Assembly: GCA_025716855.1 (NCBI GenBank)
Contig: JAIXMQ010000145.1
Span: 1 to 28,700 of the forward strand
Direction of reading: 5' to 3'
DNA: 28,700 bases
Source of the DNA: Pilaira anomala
Taxonomy: Eukaryota; Mucoromycota; Mucoromycetes; Mucorales; Mucoraceae
A program made the translations under genes and the position numbers. Of the stretch, positions 1 through 10,494 are shown piece after piece. The number at the start of each line of letters is the position of its first letter. Positions within the stretch are counted from its first letter, which is position 1. The notes beneath the pieces are model-generated. The model was not told the origin of the DNA, did no database searches, and was given only the letters and a program-made list of their open reading frames with translations.

Positions 1-92
1 AAAACCTATTTACAATTGAATTTCTTTCAAATTTCTTTACTTTACCCATCTCAACTCAATCAGTAAATTCTATTCGTGATGTGACAATCAAA
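1..92. other. 5' flank of the ISXO2-like transposase gene
   Basis: AT-rich sequence left of the Ty3/gypsy insertion. It is continuous with position 5314 onward once the retrotransposon and one target duplication are removed in thought. It is probably the promoter or 5' leader of the ISXO2-like transposase gene. The only ATG near the junction (79-81) is followed at once by an in-frame TGA, so I cannot place a start codon; the true start may lie in an upstream exon or be lost. Confidence 0.35.
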
Positions 93-93
93 T
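89..93. repeat. left target-site duplication of the Ty3/gypsy element (CAAA or CAAAT)
   Basis: CAAAT at 89-93 is repeated at 5314-5318, directly outside the two LTRs. Four bases (CAAA) are duplicated if the LTR starts with the T of TGT, five if that T belongs to the target. A 4-6 bp duplication is normal for Ty3/gypsy elements. Confidence 0.75.
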
Positions 94-391
94 GTTGTGA
101 AACGTCTATGTCATCGGTGAACTCATCGGTGTTATAATAATATCACTGCCATTATGACTAACACTTGATCACTGTGATATTATGACTAACAATCCTTCAC
201 CATGACATTTATACTGTAATAGCTAGAAATACTAAATACTATAAATATCAATCATAATTCTATCAAATAAACATTATCTTTATTCTCATCTAAAAGTCTA
301 GTTACAAGTTTATTGAAATAAATATATTTCATTTATATTTATTTTATCTCTTAAACGTCCCTTTTCAACTACCGACTTCATACTTATTTTA
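93..391 (+). repeat. 5' LTR of the Ty3/gypsy element
   Basis: Matches 5027-5313 over its whole length. It carries an extra 12 bp made by a short tandem duplication of the TCATCGGTGAAC type near 111-134. Other differences are T/C at the fourth base, T/C in the ATTTAYACTG stretch, C/T in CTCATYTAAA and A/C in TTTCMTTTAT. It starts with TG but ends in TA rather than the usual CA. Confidence 0.93.
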
Positions 392-406
392 TGGTAGAGA
401 AGCTGC
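392..406 (+). promoter_or_regulatory. candidate primer-binding site
   Basis: TGGTAGAGAAGC begins immediately after the 5' LTR. TGG is the complement of the CCA tail of tRNAs, and TGGTAG resembles sites for initiator methionine tRNA in yeast elements. The match beyond the first six bases was not checked against a tRNA. Confidence 0.5.
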
Positions 407-484
407 TCTTTCCCTGCGCCGCTACCTGTATCTAACTAACTACTCTCTGTACTTACCTTGTACATCGCTCTCTCGAACCCCTAC

Positions 485-1834
485 ATGACTACTCCTATTA
501 CTGTTCCTGCAGATCATTCTGCAACCAATCAAGACGTTCATGCATTTGCAACAATGATGGTTGAACAACGTGTCAATAGTACTGCACTGGTTCCTCCCTT
601 CCAACCGGGTCAAGACATTACTGCCTGGATCAAACAATTTCATATGGCTGCTAAGGCTCTTGGTATGAATAATGAAGGAAGCCGTAACATGCAATTGTTG
701 AAGTACTTGCCACAAGAAGCTACTGACTGGTTATTGCGTGTCGCCAATCTTACTAGTGCTCAAGATGTCCGTAATAAACTTGAAAGTGTTTATGGTATCG
801 ACCCTATCTTGCAAAAGACTTTGTGCCGTCGTAAACTTGAAGCTCTCAAACAAGGTACCCGTCGGTTAGATGAATGTTGAATGAACTTTGAAACCATTGT
901 TGAAGACTTTCCCGAAACGCATCCTTTACCTGATGAAGTTTTAAGACATATCTTCTTTGCCAACCTTCGACCTGAACTCCGTAGCACTTTGATGTTCTTA
1001 ATTGCACCCGAAGATACTTGGAAGACTTTGGCTTCTGCTGCTGCTATTCGTGAATCTGTCTTACACCTTGGTAATGATCGTTTTCTTGGTACTCATCAAC
1101 ACGCCGTTGCTCCCTCTGAAGTAACTTCTTCTGAACCTACACCAATGGATATCGATGCCATCTAACACCAACGTCGTCCTAACCATGGTAAAAACCAAGA
1201 TCCTATGCGTCGTTGGACCGATGATGGTCAACCTATCTGTGGTCATTGTGAAGTCGCCGGTCATCTCACCAAGAAGTGCAAATCTCAACGTAGCAACAAC
1301 CATGGTAATCATCACTCTGGTCGTAACAATTCTGGTAATCACAATTCTGGTCACAATTGGAAGCCTAAGCAAGTCCATGGTATTGAATCTTCTACTTCAA
1401 CACCTGCCCACGCTTCATCACCCGACGATACTAATCCTACGGTTCGTTATGTGAGCTCAATTGATACGCCTAATTATGCAATTATTCCTATCGATGATGA
1501 CCCTATTTATACGTTTCCTAGTGTAAATAGTATTTCGATTGCTACTTCTTCTACTTCGACACCTCGTGTTACTGTTCGTTTTGGTTCCACTGCTGCTACC
1601 GCATTGATTGACACCGGTGCTTCGGTTACGGTCATGAGGTTATCTCTTGCTGAGAGACTTCAGTTATCTCCTGATAGTACCTACAAGATTTCGTTTACCA
1701 CAGCTAACAATCAAACTAACCAGTCCCTTGGGGTAGTCAAAGTTTCTGATATGTTAGGTGAACTCCCAGTGGTCTTAACCTGTCATGTTGTGGATGAATT
1801 AGCACACGATCTGATCATTGGTTACCTGACTTGA
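485..1834 (+). pseudogene. gag and protease region of the Ty3/gypsy element (broken)
   Basis: The ATG at 485 opens a Gag-like protein with a retrotransposon-gag type helical region (about 580-1060). A CCHC zinc knuckle follows at about 1238-1279 (C-x2-C-x4-H-x4-C, read CGHC...GH...KKC), then a low-complexity N/H/G/S linker and an aspartic protease motif IDTGASV near 1606. The single frame is interrupted by TGA at 878-880 and TAA at 1163-1165. The TAA could have come from CAA by a C-to-T change. A one-base loss near 1815-1830 shifts the frame just after the conserved protease IIG motif. Gag packages element RNA and the protease matures the polyprotein; this copy is non-functional. Confidence 0.9.
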
Positions 1835-4800
1835 AATCTCTTCGTGCTATTATCGATACTGCCTCCAATGAAGTACGTATCCCTATGAGCGTCCCTGGTG
1901 GTTCAACTGGTGTCCCAGCTAGTAATTCCTTTGGTGGTGCTCCTGGTGGTTCCTTCGGTGCTCCAGTGGTTGCTTCTGTATGTTCTATGGATTCTACTTT
2001 GCGCCTTCCCGGGTTTCATCATGCTTATATCGATATTCATGGCCAGCTAATCAACTCGCTTTTGTTTCCACTCCTCAAGACGTAACATTGGAAAAACTCT
2101 TGTCTGTGGCCGCTGGTATAGTCCAATTTGATGCCTCGGGTTTGGCTACTGTCAAGATAGCTAATTTAAATACTTCAGATGTTATTATTAATAAAGGTCA
2201 GCATATTGCTTCTTACGAGTATTTATCTTCGTCTTTTGAACTTCATTCTGTTACATCTAAAAATTCTTCTTTTTCTAGTCCTCCTTCAGTTACTAAGACT
2301 TCACCTGATACTTCTACATCCAATCTCAATTTTACTGCGTCCATAAATGATGGTCTGTCTGGTTCTGAACTGGTACTTTGAAAGATCTTTTGGGTGAATA
2401 TTCAGATTGTTTTGCTACAAAAGCTTCTTCAGTTACTCCTCTGGTACAACATCATATCGAAACAGGTGATCACCGCCCTTTGTCCGTAGCTCCATATCGT
2501 GTTTCTGCAGCCGAAAACGATACCATTGCTGGTCTCCTTGAAGATATGCTTGAACAAGGTATCTTCCGTGAAAGTAATTCTCCTTGGGCATCTGGTGTTG
2601 TCCTGGTTACCAAACAAGATGGTTCGCCTAGGTTCTGTGTTGACTACCGCCGCATTAACGCTATCACTACCCGCGATGTATACCCTCTTCCTAGAATCGA
2701 TGATACTCTACATAGTCTTGGTAATGCCCGTGTGTTCGAAACTTTGGATCTCACTTCATTCTACTGGCAAATAGAACTTGATAAGGAAAGTATCCCTAAG
2801 TCTGCTTTCATCTGCCGTAATGGGTTATACGAATTCGTTCGTATGCCTTTTGGCCTATGCAACGCTCCTGCCACTATGCAACGGTTAATGGATTCGGTAT
2901 AAGCTGCTTTAAAATGGCAATGTTGTTTGGTGTATCTCGATGATATTGTTATATTTTCACCTTCATTCGACCAGCATATCAAAGATCTCGGTTCAGTTCT
3001 CAGTCGTCTTCGAGAAGCCCACCTGTCGGTCAATCTACGTAAATGTAAAATTGCAACTGATCGTATCTCTTTTCTTGGTTATGTTATTTCACCTGCTGGC
3101 TTACACACGGATCCTGACAAGATTAAGGCTGTTTCTGCTTTTCCGGTACCTTCTAATGTAGAAACTCTGCGATCCTTCCTTGGTCTTGCGGGTTATTATC
3201 GAAGTTTTATAGGACAATTCTCGGTTATATCTGCTCCTTTAAACGGCCTACTCAAGAAAGATGCTACGTGGAAATGGCTACCTAATCATCAACAAGCTTA
3301 CGATACTCTCAAAAACAAGTTGAAATCAGCTCCAGTTTTGCGTTTTCCTGATTTTTCTGCTCCTTTTGAACTACATACTGATGGAGCTTGTACTACAGGT
3401 ATCGGTGTAATCTTGTGTCAAAGAGACCCTACTAATAACCGTGCTTTTGCTGTTTCTTTTGCGTCCCGTTCGTTAACTCCAGCCGAAAGAAATTACGGGG
3501 TATCTGAGGTTAAAGCATTAGCCATCGTTTGGGGTATTAAGAAGTTCGCTCACTACATGACCTCTACCAAGATCACGGTGGTAACTGATCATCAAGCTTT
3601 GCAGACCCTCCAAAATAAGCGCACTGATTTACGTGGTCGTCTTGGTCGTTGGGTTCTTGAACTTCAAGCACACGATTTCAATATCGTTTACCGCCCTGGT
3701 TCTAAGAATGCCGGTCCCGATGCTCTTAGTCGTTACCCTGTTGATGCAGAACCTACTTCTCGCCAAGACATTATTTGTAGTCTGTCCACTTCGGATCTCG
3801 CTACGGCTCAAGCTGGTGACTCCTTTTGTAAAAAAAATCGTGCTGCTAATCCATTACCGCTTCACTTCTCAGACGAGTCTGGTATCCTCTTCTTTCGTGC
3901 CGGGCCGGTATTACCACAATCTCTTTGGCCTGATACATTCGAGTTATTACACTCCAATCTTACAACAGGACATCTGCGTGCTGGTCGTACTCTCCAGAGA
4001 TTCTCTCGACTTTATTATTTCCCTAAACAAGGTGAATGGGTTAAAAATAAAGTTAATTCTTGTCAAGTCTGTCAAAAGGTTAAATTTTCTCATTTTACCT
4101 TAGGTTCTACTAGCTTGGTTCATTCTACTCCTGCCTTAAAACCATTTGATACGATTGCAATTGACTCCTTTGGACCCCTTCCTGCCTCTAGATCTGGTAA
4201 CAAGTATATCGTAGTGATCCAATGCATTTTCTCACGGTATGTCGTAATTACTGCTGTCCCAGAAAACACTGATCGTCAAGTAGTCAAATGCCTGAGCAAA
4301 GTCATCGCTGAACATGGTGTATTCAAGTCCATAATGAGTGACAATGGTAATCCATATTCTGGTACTCTCTTGAAATCGCTTTGCCTACACCTTTCCATCA
4401 AGCAGAAATTTGCTCCAGCGTATCATGCAAGCTCGAACGGTTTGGTTGAGCGCTTTATGGCTACCTTGAGGAATTCGGTAGTCTCATTCATGGATTTAGA
4501 TTATCAACAAGTAACTTGGGATGAACACTTAAACGAATTCCTACTAGCATATAACTCCAGTATTCATGATGCTACTAAATTCTCTCCCTTCTCCTTGGTA
4601 CAGGGTCATGAAGCTCGTACTCTCGCTAGTCCTAACTTTCCGGTTACCACCATACCCGTACAAGAATACAAGCAACAGATTAAAGAATTCCTTGGTCGAG
4701 CTTTGGCTATAGTGCAGTTAGAAAATGATAGAACATGAGCACAAAATGCTACAACTTACAACGAGCACCGTTCAAGTCCAAACCTCTCTCTTGGTGATCT

Positions 4801-5017
4801 TGTGTTGATTGACTTTCCGGTCCAGTCAAGTGCTGCTGGTAAACGTTCAGCTAAGTTGGTTCGCTCTTTTCGTGGTCCTTTCCAAATAAGCAAGATTATT
4901 TCTTCCGATCGTTTGGATGTGCTTGAAATGGACAACAACAACAAGAAATGGTCTAACATACATGCAAGTCGAATGAAGAGGTATTTCCAAGAAGACAACT
5001 CTGTTGTTTCTTCTTAA
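1831..5017 (+). pseudogene. pol of the Ty3/gypsy element: RT, RNase H, integrase (broken)
   Basis: After a linker frame-shifted near 2045 and again before 2378, reverse transcriptase runs from about 2450 to 3230 with the catalytic YLDD at 2933-2944. RNase H follows (TDGA near 3378, VTDHQAL near 3580, DALSRY near 3720). Integrase has an HHCC zinc domain (about 3940-4080) and the D, D, E catalytic residues at 4163, 4340 and 4448. A GPF-type C-terminal tail ends at TAA 5015-5017. TAA at about 2900 lies just before YLDD and TGA at about 4736 lies in the integrase tail. All catalytic residues are still visible, so decay is recent relative to the age of the family, but the copy cannot be translated whole. 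Confidence 0.93.
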
Positions 5018-5026
5018 TCCCCCGGA

Positions 5027-5313
5027 TGTCGTGAAACGTCTATGTCATCGGTGTTATAATAATATCACTGCCATTATGACTAACACTTGATCACTGTGAT
5101 ATTATGACTAACAATCCTTCACCATGACATTTACACTGTAATAGCTAGAAATACTAAATACTATAAATATCAATCATAATTCTATCAAATAAACATTATC
5201 TTTATTCTCATTTAAAAGTCTAGTTACAAGTTTATTGAAATAAATATATTTCCTTTATATTTATTTTATCTCTTAAACGTCCCTTTTCAACTACCGACTT
5301 CATACTTATTTTA
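5027..5313 (+). repeat. 3' LTR of the Ty3/gypsy element
   Basis: Direct repeat of 93-391 lacking the 12-bp duplication. The sequence just before it (TTAATCCCCCGGA) is C-rich, so no ordinary polypurine tract is visible next to this LTR. Confidence 0.93.
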
Positions 5314-5318
5314 CAAAT
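5314..5318. repeat. right target-site duplication of the Ty3/gypsy element
   Basis: CAAAT, the second copy of the motif at 89-93. Host sequence resumes here and becomes coding within a few bases. Confidence 0.75.
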
Positions 5319-6376
5319 ATTAATTTTGATCTAAGAGGTCGTGGTCGCCCAAGAACAAACCAAATTGAAAGTAATAATGTTGAAGTTCGTCCTGGTCGTG
5401 TTCAAGGTCAAATTGTAAGAACTTGGGATACACGTGTGCCTAATGCTGGTGATCGTATTGAAGATGCTAGAATAGTTTCAACTGCTACAGCAACTTGGGA
5501 GCAAGTTTTTTTTATTTTGTTAAAAACGTTATATAATTGGAATTTAACGTTTTTTTGTTACAGTCATTTAAGAAATAGTATTGGTGCTTTTAACAGAGTA
5601 AGTAATGTCTGTGGTTTCAATGGTTGTACGAATCAAATGGACTTTAATTATAAAGTTACGAAGTCGCAATTTTATTATCGCTGTCGTTATTATAATCCTC
5701 CTGGTCTTAATCGTGATAGACAAGAATCCATTACTAAAGAAACAATGTTCTACGGAAAAAAAGAAAAATGCTAACATTGTATTCTGTGTTCTGCTTGAAT
5801 ATTATCGCTCAACCAAAATTGTAGATATTTACAACGCTGTAAATAACCACGGTGCAACCATTGGACAAATTGCAAAAGATTGTCAAGCCATGATGCACAG
5901 CGATTACATTCGTTATCATGGGGCCTATCTCCTCTATTCAAACTCTGAGTGTGATCACATTCAAATCGATGAGTCCAAATTCGGTAAAAGAAAGTATAAT
6001 CGTGGCGACCATACAGAAGGCGTATGGGTGTTTGGTATGGTGGAAGCTTTAAAAACTAATGAGACCTATAGGTCTTACATCGGTCCTAATCAGTATGAAG
6101 ATAGACCCAAGTTCAAGGCGGGACGACCTTTCGTATGTACAGTACCCAATCACTCAGCTTTAACTCCTTCCAATAATTGAAGCTCATTGTGCAAGAGGGT
6201 CTGTAATTTGGTCCGATGGTTGGCCGGCTTATTCTCGCCTTCATCCTAGTGATTATATTCATGAAGATGGATTTATTGTACCTGCTGATTATTCTGGTTT
6301 CTATTTCAGCAGACATAAAGTAGTTAATTACTCAATTGGATTCGCAGCTGTAGATCAAGTACAGGGTACACCTAGG
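5319..6376 (+). pseudogene. ISXO2/Merlin-like DDE transposase, N-terminal and central part
   Basis: Open sequence from 5319 begins with an RGRGRPR basic motif and a WEQ segment, then a Cys-containing region with aromatic residues (about 5610-5700). The DDE domain follows: IDESKFGKRK (first Asp at 5968), the GVWVFG strand, and SDGWPAY (second Asp at 6214), then HKVVNYS. This order is typical of the ISXO2-like (IS1595/Merlin) transposase domain. A frameshift in the A-rich run near 5760 and another near 6165 break the frame; a short T-rich insert at 5504-5562 may be an intron. Coding stops at CCTAGG 6371-6376, where TE2 begins, and resumes at 15693. The third catalytic residue is in that distal piece. 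Confidence 0.85.
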
Positions 6377-6535
6377 CTTAAATCTCACACCAATCCGCCA
6401 GAATAATAATGTGGTGACGCCAAAAGCCAAGTTATGGCATTAAGGCGTGTAAATGCCAAATTTAAGGCTTTGTGGCGTAGTGATGACAGATAAAAAAAAA
6501 GGGGGCTTTATGGTTTTTTGCTGCCTAATTTATTT
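6377..6535. other. left end of TE2 before the repeat array
   Basis: Non-coding. It contains scattered GGCATTAA, GCCAAA and GGCGT motifs resembling those near the right end at 15600-15680, as expected of transposase-binding subterminal sequence. Confidence 0.5.
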
Positions 6536-6720
6536 GGCAAGATGGCTTTGATATGCCAAGTTTATTAGGCATGGTGGCAGGAGAATGCCAAAATATTAGA
6601 CATGGTGGCAGGAGGATGCCAAAATATTGGGCGTGGTGGCAGGAGAATGCCAAAACATTAAGCATTGTGGCAGGAGGATGCCAATATATTAGGCATGGTG
6701 GCAGGATAGATTAAATATTA
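6536..6720 (+). repeat. left subterminal array of 31-bp GGC...GCC units in TE2
   Basis: About six tandem units start at 6536, 6568, 6599, 6630, 6661 and 6692 (the last partial). Each begins GGCRTGGTGGCAGG, reaches ATGCCAA and ends AATATTA. GGC and GCC at the ends of each core form a short dyad. Such arrays next to element ends commonly bind transposase. Confidence 0.85.
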
Positions 6721-6759
6721 TGATGGGACTGGTATAATATGATTGAACATTAGGATAGT

Positions 6760-6826
<67 letters not shown>

Positions 6827-7147
6827 GGGAATAGCAAATATTGTTAAATAAATAATTTGTTTATTAAAAGAATGGATTTCATAAAAAAAAAGTGATAAAG
6901 TATATATAAAGAATGATGTATATACTCTTCTGATCAAGATATTTCAGTATTGTATCTAATATAGGTAAAGGATGGACAAAGTACACAGTTAATAAACAGA
7001 TGACTCTTGAATAAGTCTATAAGGAACACATAAAGAAATAAAGCTAAAACTGTGTAAAGCAAAAGATATATTTAGTTATATGTAAATCACATTCTAAAAA
7101 AAAAATAGGACTTACTTTAATATAGATCCAGAAAAAACAAGCACCTA
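6721..7147. other. non-coding stretch with a 61-base A tract
   Basis: Between the TE2 left array and TE3. An uninterrupted run of 61 A residues spans 6765-6825; the rest is AT-rich without ORFs or motifs I can name. The target TA of TE3 is at 7146-7147. Confidence 0.6.
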
Positions 7148-7179
7148 CAGTGCATCTATTCTTAAATCGAAAATTTTTA
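7148..7179 (+). repeat. left terminal inverted repeat of TE3
   Basis: Starts CAGTGCATCTATTC. It is a perfect inverted copy of 10461-10492 and is flanked outside by TA. Confidence 0.93.
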
Positions 7180-7333
7180 AAAAACGGACAAAATCTGAAT
7201 TTTAGGGTTTAAACTCCGTCAATAAAAAAATAATTTGCTCATTGCGAAAGTTCTAATGTTTTATGATGCTAAACATGAATGAAACACTTTTTAAAATATT
7301 AATGAGAACTATAATAACGTACAAATATTTTTT

Positions 7334-9698
7334 TTATTGGTTGAGACGAAGTTTACGATGAGATTTCTGAGCTTTTGAGAACTCCTTCACCAGCTCTACG
7401 GCTTCAGCAGCATTACTTCCTTCGCTATAAGCAGCTACATATCTGAAGCTCTTATTCCAGTATCTTCGGATCAACAAAGGTGGCTCTCCAGGAGGCGAAA
7501 CGGCATCCAAGAACGAGTCCAAATTTTTTTCTAAAGACTTAAAATTGTAGTTACAATTCTGTCTTGCGATTTTCTTGGCTGCCCCCCAAAACCTTTCAAT
7601 TGGGTTACACTCACAATGAAACCTTGGATACAATTCAAAAAGGTGACCTTGTCTAGTAATTGCCTCTTCCAATACGGACTTCTGATCCAAAAAGTCTTGT
7701 TGTTTTGCCATTAAATGAACGGCGCAACAGTCGTCTCGATCCAATCCAATACCACGACAATCTTTGTTTTGACCATTGTATAGGTTTCTCTCTTGTAAGA
7801 TAACCTTTAAACCCTTGAAGTATACCTTGGGCTAATGAAAATAAAAAAATGTTAGATTTATTTATTTTTTTATTTTTTTTTTTTAATTTTAACTTACAGT
7901 TGTTTTAGCATGAACTAACTCAATAATAGCTGCTCTTTTAACAAGTCGATCCATTGTTGTAAGATTATGAAGTCTTTGGACTTCTGCATAATTGTAGCTT
8001 TTTTCCACATACATTGATTGCACCTCAGTGATCGTAGTTCCATCAGCGCGTATCCTCTGGTAGTAACCATCACGAACTTTAGCATCACTTGTGCTGACTA
8101 CATGAGGCAACATGTTCATTCGACTCGCAACAAGAGCATCCTCAGCAAATGCCTTATGATTACTACTTTGGTCGAAACAAAAGATAGCAATCATGTCTTG
8201 GTGGATAAAACTGAACAAGACCATTACCTCCTCCAATTGCTTCAACATGTGCTTACTTGTCCAGTAGCCATCATTTGCTTGCCCAGGGTAAAAAATTGTA
8301 CGGGAAGTTACATTCTTTCCATTGATTGTAGCTCGCATTGTACCATGGCACCTACAATGGAATTCAGACACCATTATTGCTCTACCTTGAGACTTGGGAA
8401 GGCAGTAGCTTTCACCCTTTTCCACCCAGGCATGCTTTTGGTAGTCATTACTGTAGAAGGTACTTTCATCGTGAGTTACAAAAACATGCTGTTTTTTGCC
8501 TACAGGTAACACCAAGGGAAGTTCAACACTGACATCAAGGGGATCATACTCCTGTGTGAGCTTCGAATATTCCATTATTCTTCTTGACCACAACAAGCGA
8601 TATTCAATGACGTCCTCTCTTTCATGACCATCGAAATATACAGCATTTTCTAAAATAATTTTAAATGTTAGCTTCATATTTAATTACTACTATATATTGA
8701 CTTCAATTACTTACTAAGGCATTTAAAATCAAAGCCCCATTGAATGAGTTTTCTTCTAATACATTCGGAAGAAAGAGGATTGGTTGCTACGTTATTCGTG
8801 TCGTGTTCATCATGAAGTTCAGAAAGATCAACAGCGTTAGGAAGAATCACATTTCTTAATTCATTTTGTAAAGCAGGAATGGATCTTTGACTTCTAGGGA
8901 CCGATCGGAACCACTCAATAACCTTTCTCTTGATGTCATTGTCATCAAGGACTGATACTCGCTTGCTATGTTTACCTTGAGCACTTGGTGTGATGTTTCC
9001 TGTTTCCATGTACTCTTTTGCATACTTGATAATCATATTAGTACGGTAATTCGTAGCCTTTTCACGCCAGTACTTTTGGGCAGCCATGGATGAAGCAATA
9101 GTTTTATTAGATCCACCCAATCTAAAAAGGAAGTATTCGTAAACTGCTAAACGCTTGTAGTTTTCAAAGGTTCCCTCAACCTGTTGACTTGACTTTTTAT
9201 TAATCATTGGTAATAATTCTAAACTTAATAATTCCATAGCATTCTTAATTCTATCAAGCTCAGATACTACTGGCAAGGGAGCTACTTCTGGAATTGAGAA
9301 TCCTTCTTCTTCAATAGAAAATTCATCTTCTAATGGACCGGCTTCTTGCATGGAAACATCCGATTTAGAACCAAAGAAACTATGCAAAGTCATGCTTCCT
9401 TTAGCCATCTCCTTATTCTGTTGGAGTTTTCTACGCTTATGTCTATCCGAGAATTCAAGACTACGACGAAATTTTGTATTCTCTCCTTATGTTGAAGAAC
9501 CTTATTAATGGTTACTTCTACATAAAAAAATATTAGATTATAAATAAGAGCATTTAATTATATATTGTTAATTTCTTAATGATGCTTACCATTATCATTG
9601 TCATTGAAGACCTCCTTTGTAGCAGCTTCTTCACGTCTTCTTGCAATCTTTTCTTGCATGCTCAATAAATGAATCATTCTTTTGTTATGTCTGCCCAT
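7334..9698 (-). CDS. TE3 transposase, large fungal Tc1/mariner-like DDE family, four exons
   Basis: Cuts TE3 out at its inverted repeats and inserts it at TA. Predicted exons on the minus strand: 9698-9590, 9485-8715, 8649-7898 and 7831-7334. Lengths 109+771+752+498 give 709 aa with no stop, and all introns are GT-AG. The second exon's acceptor (AACATAAG) was chosen because it alone keeps frame. Residues 1-70 are basic. About 120-260 look like a helix-turn-helix DNA-binding region (RLAVYEYFLFRLGG, SVLDDNDIKRKVIEWFRS). The catalytic domain has HDESTF (D354), CFDQSSNH (D453) and NPIERFW (E623). A Cys-rich DRDDCC segment lies in the long insertion between the second D and E. The layout matches a fungal DDE family usually annotated as hypothetical. 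The short A/T-rich introns suit a nuclear fungal gene. Confidence 0.88.
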
Positions 9699-10460
9699 TG
9701 TATAGTTAAAAAGTTTATAAATAAAAATAAAGATAATAGTTTTTTTTTATGAGAAATAGGAGATATATTTATATTTAAAAAAAAATTGAGTAAACACAGG
9801 ATTGACAGCCTTGGATGACAAGTGCTCGTATGATACGTACTCGTATGATATGTACTCGTATGATATGTATTCGTTTGACAGCCTTCGATGACAAGTGCTC
9901 GTAAGATATGTGCTCGTAAGATATGTGCTCGTATGATACGTGCTCGTATGATATGCGCATATTGATTGAGTTAAATTTATAAATCATGCAAATTGGTTAA
10001 GTTGAACTTAGAAATTATAAACTTTTCAGGAACGTCCCAAATAAAGGTTTTTGTGTCGTTGAATGTGTCAATTATGGAATTGAGTTCCAACAATGTTCGA
10101 TTTTTTTTTTTTTCACTTGTACATAGAACTCATAATTACTGCAATGGGGTATAAAAAAAATGGCCTCATCTTTTGCTAAACTTTAAACCCCGGTGTAACA
10201 TAACCCTGCAATATTATTGGCTAAACGTGCTCCGATATTGATTTCGGAATCCGAAAATAGGCAGACAAATTTCTGCCTGCCCTGCTATTAAGTCGATATT
10301 TCATGAGTGTAATCTGAAAAAAAAATATAGCAAAAGTAAATTTTTTTATCCATAGATCTCTTTTAAATGCTTTATTTAATAGATATATATGTATTCCGGT
10401 CAATTAAATTAATTTTTTTAATAGTAAATTTCCAATTTTATAAAAAAAATTTCGTAGGGC
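9699..10460. other. TE3 upstream region
   Basis: Non-coding DNA between the transposase start and the right TIR of TE3. It holds the tandem array at 9804-9957 and several A/T runs, and must contain the transposase promoter. I see no second gene. Confidence 0.6.
9804..9957 (+). repeat. tandem repeat upstream of the TE3 transposase
   Basis: About nine copies of a 15-bp unit close to GTGCTCGTATGATAT. They lie in two blocks, each opened by GACAGCCTTSGATGACAAG (9804 and 9877), which gives a higher-order period of about 73 bp. It lies about 100 bp upstream of the transposase ATG. Confidence 0.85.
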
Positions 10461-10492
10461 TAAAAATTTTCGATTTAAGAATAGATGCACTG
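10461..10492 (-). repeat. right terminal inverted repeat of TE3
   Basis: Perfect inverted copy of 7148-7179, followed by the TA duplication at 10493-10494. Confidence 0.93.
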
Positions 10493-10494
10493 TA

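Larger units (their letters stand above)
93..5313 (+). mobile_element. degenerate Ty3/gypsy LTR retrotransposon
   Basis: A 5.2-kb element with two LTRs of about 299 and 287 bp around a gag-pro-RT-RNase H-integrase coding region on the plus strand. That domain order defines Ty3/gypsy (Metaviridae-type) elements. The LTRs differ at about four bases plus one 12-bp indel, so insertion was not very recent. At least four in-frame stops (near 878, 1163, 2900 and 4736) and two or more frameshifts (near 1830 and 2045) break the reading frame, so it cannot make its own proteins. It sits at the 5' side of an ISXO2-like transposase gene. Confidence 0.95.
7146..10494. mobile_element. TE3: intact-looking Tc1/mariner-like transposon
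   Basis: A 3345-bp element (7148-10492) bounded by TA at 7146-7147 and 10493-10494. The terminal inverted repeats are perfect over 32 bp (7148-7179 and 10461-10492) and start CAGTGCATCTATTC. A CAGT start with TA duplication is the hallmark of the IS630-Tc1-mariner superfamily. It encodes one large DDE transposase on the minus strand whose four exons join into an unbroken 709-codon frame. Perfect repeats plus an open transposase suggest recent insertion and possible activity. It is nested in TE2. Confidence 0.9.

Noticed and set aside
1061..1378. Minus-strand ORF opposite gag
   Set aside because: Shadow of the Asn/His-rich linker and zinc knuckle; no own motifs.
6536..6720. Regular short repeats considered as a CRISPR array
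   Set aside because: Units are contiguous with no unique spacers, and a related array lies at the other end of the same transposon.
6689..6937. Minus-strand ORF with a long poly-Phe run
   Set aside because: Produced by the 61-base A tract; no domain content.
8018..8509. Plus-strand 163-codon ORF
   Set aside because: Antisense shadow of the TE3 transposase catalytic exon, whose motifs on the minus strand are clear.
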